A model generated the notes under the pieces. The model was not told the DNA's origin. It saw only the letters and a program-made list of their open reading frames with translations, and searched no databases. DNA of 64,000 nucleotides from Microbacterium sp. TNHR37B. Its GTDB lineage: Bacteria > Actinomycetota > Actinomycetes > Actinomycetales > Microbacteriaceae. Both the position numbers and the translations under genes were made by a program. Below are positions 63,877-64,000 of this stretch, piece by piece (the first letter of the stretch is position 1; each line of letters starts with the position of its first letter). The stretch spans positions 1,240,001 to 1,304,000 of the forward strand of contig NZ_LQGV01000001.1 of NCBI RefSeq assembly GCF_001620065.1, read 5' to 3'.

Positions 63877-64000
63877 CAAATTCTATTCGGACCTTAACCC
63901 TCGCCCAGCGCCCGGACTTGCTGCCGGCATTCTTGAACTTGGACATCCCGTGGCCGGCGTTCATCGAACCCAACCGGCTGCTAGTGGAATGGGGCATCCA
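63873..64000 (+). CDS. Start of third operon gene, possibly GNAT acetyltransferase (cut by window)
   Basis: The ATG at 63873 overlaps the Aat-like stop by 4 bp. The visible 42 residues read MTNSIRTLTLAQRPDLLPAF, then LNLDIPWPAFIEPNRLLVEWGI. The pattern LPAFLNLD-PWPAF is reminiscent of the start of some actinobacterial GNAT acetyltransferases, but the piece is too short to be sure. If so, it could acetylate the N-terminus of the product. Confidence 0.5.
   Translation, partial: MTNSIRTLTLAQRPDLLPAFLNLDIPWPAFIEPNRLLVEWGI

Overview
The window is a high-GC actinobacterial chromosome segment. The gene set (carD, regX3-senX3, phoU, glnR-type regulator, ppk1, pstSCAB, sigK-rskA-dipZ-fasciclin lipoprotein) and the sequence style suggest the family Microbacteriaceae, probably Microbacterium or a close relative. 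That assignment is inference from gene content; no rRNA is present.

Positions 1-25080 are core chromosome. After a cut-off acyltransferase come carD, a lipoprotein, and a phosphate block: regX3-senX3 divergent from phoU, then gpmA, a methyltransferase, a FUSC-type membrane protein, ygfZ, a nitrobindin-like gene, a GlnR-like regulator, ppk1, a Nudix/phosphohistidine-phosphatase fusion and pstSCAB. PHO boxes built of 11-bp GTTCACC-type repeats lie before phoU, ppk1 and pstS. A DUF559/AbiEi-type gene sits between two inverted copies of a palindromic repeat. A class IV aminotransferase and an unknown gene follow. Next is a SigK module in which dipZ, sigK and rskA lie on the minus strand and a fasciclin lipoprotein diverges from them. 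SigK-like promoters (CCATCC-N16-CGAATA type) face both ways between dipZ and the lipoprotein.

At 25080 a tRNA-Lys(TTT) marks the left end of an integrative conjugative element that runs to the window end. A large serine recombinase reads antisense into the tRNA. Positions 26997-46947 hold the conjugation and maintenance module, almost all on the minus strand: SSB, a VirD4/TraG coupling ATPase, VirB4-like ATPase, SCO6880-family protein, VirB6-like membrane protein, two pilin-like proteins, an M23 peptidase, ParB-like protein, DUF2637 protein, primase/polymerase and an ArdC/metallopeptidase protein. A plus-strand ArsR-MFS cassette interrupts it. Each of the seven minus-strand transcription units starts with a GTGCACCTG-type box, an apparently element-specific signal. 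No relaxase gene is visible in the window.

Positions 47183-64000 are cargo: an AraC regulator; a copper-resistance operon (copZ, a copper-binding membrane-anchored protein, copA, a YHS protein, a YdhK-like lipoprotein, copB and csoR) with a CsoR box at its head; a drug-type MFS pump divergent from TetR and an FAD oxidoreductase; and a second TetR leading a translationally coupled operon. That operon contains an adenylation-thiolation-reductase (A-T-R) protein, an Aat-like leucyl/phenylalanyl-tRNA transferase and a cut-off third gene. I read it as a candidate tRNA-dependent pathway to a short peptide aldehyde: the A-domain pocket looks suited to a basic amino acid, Aat enzymes normally add Leu or Phe to an N-terminal Lys or Arg, and the reductase domain would release an aldehyde. 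This is the most interesting system in the window.
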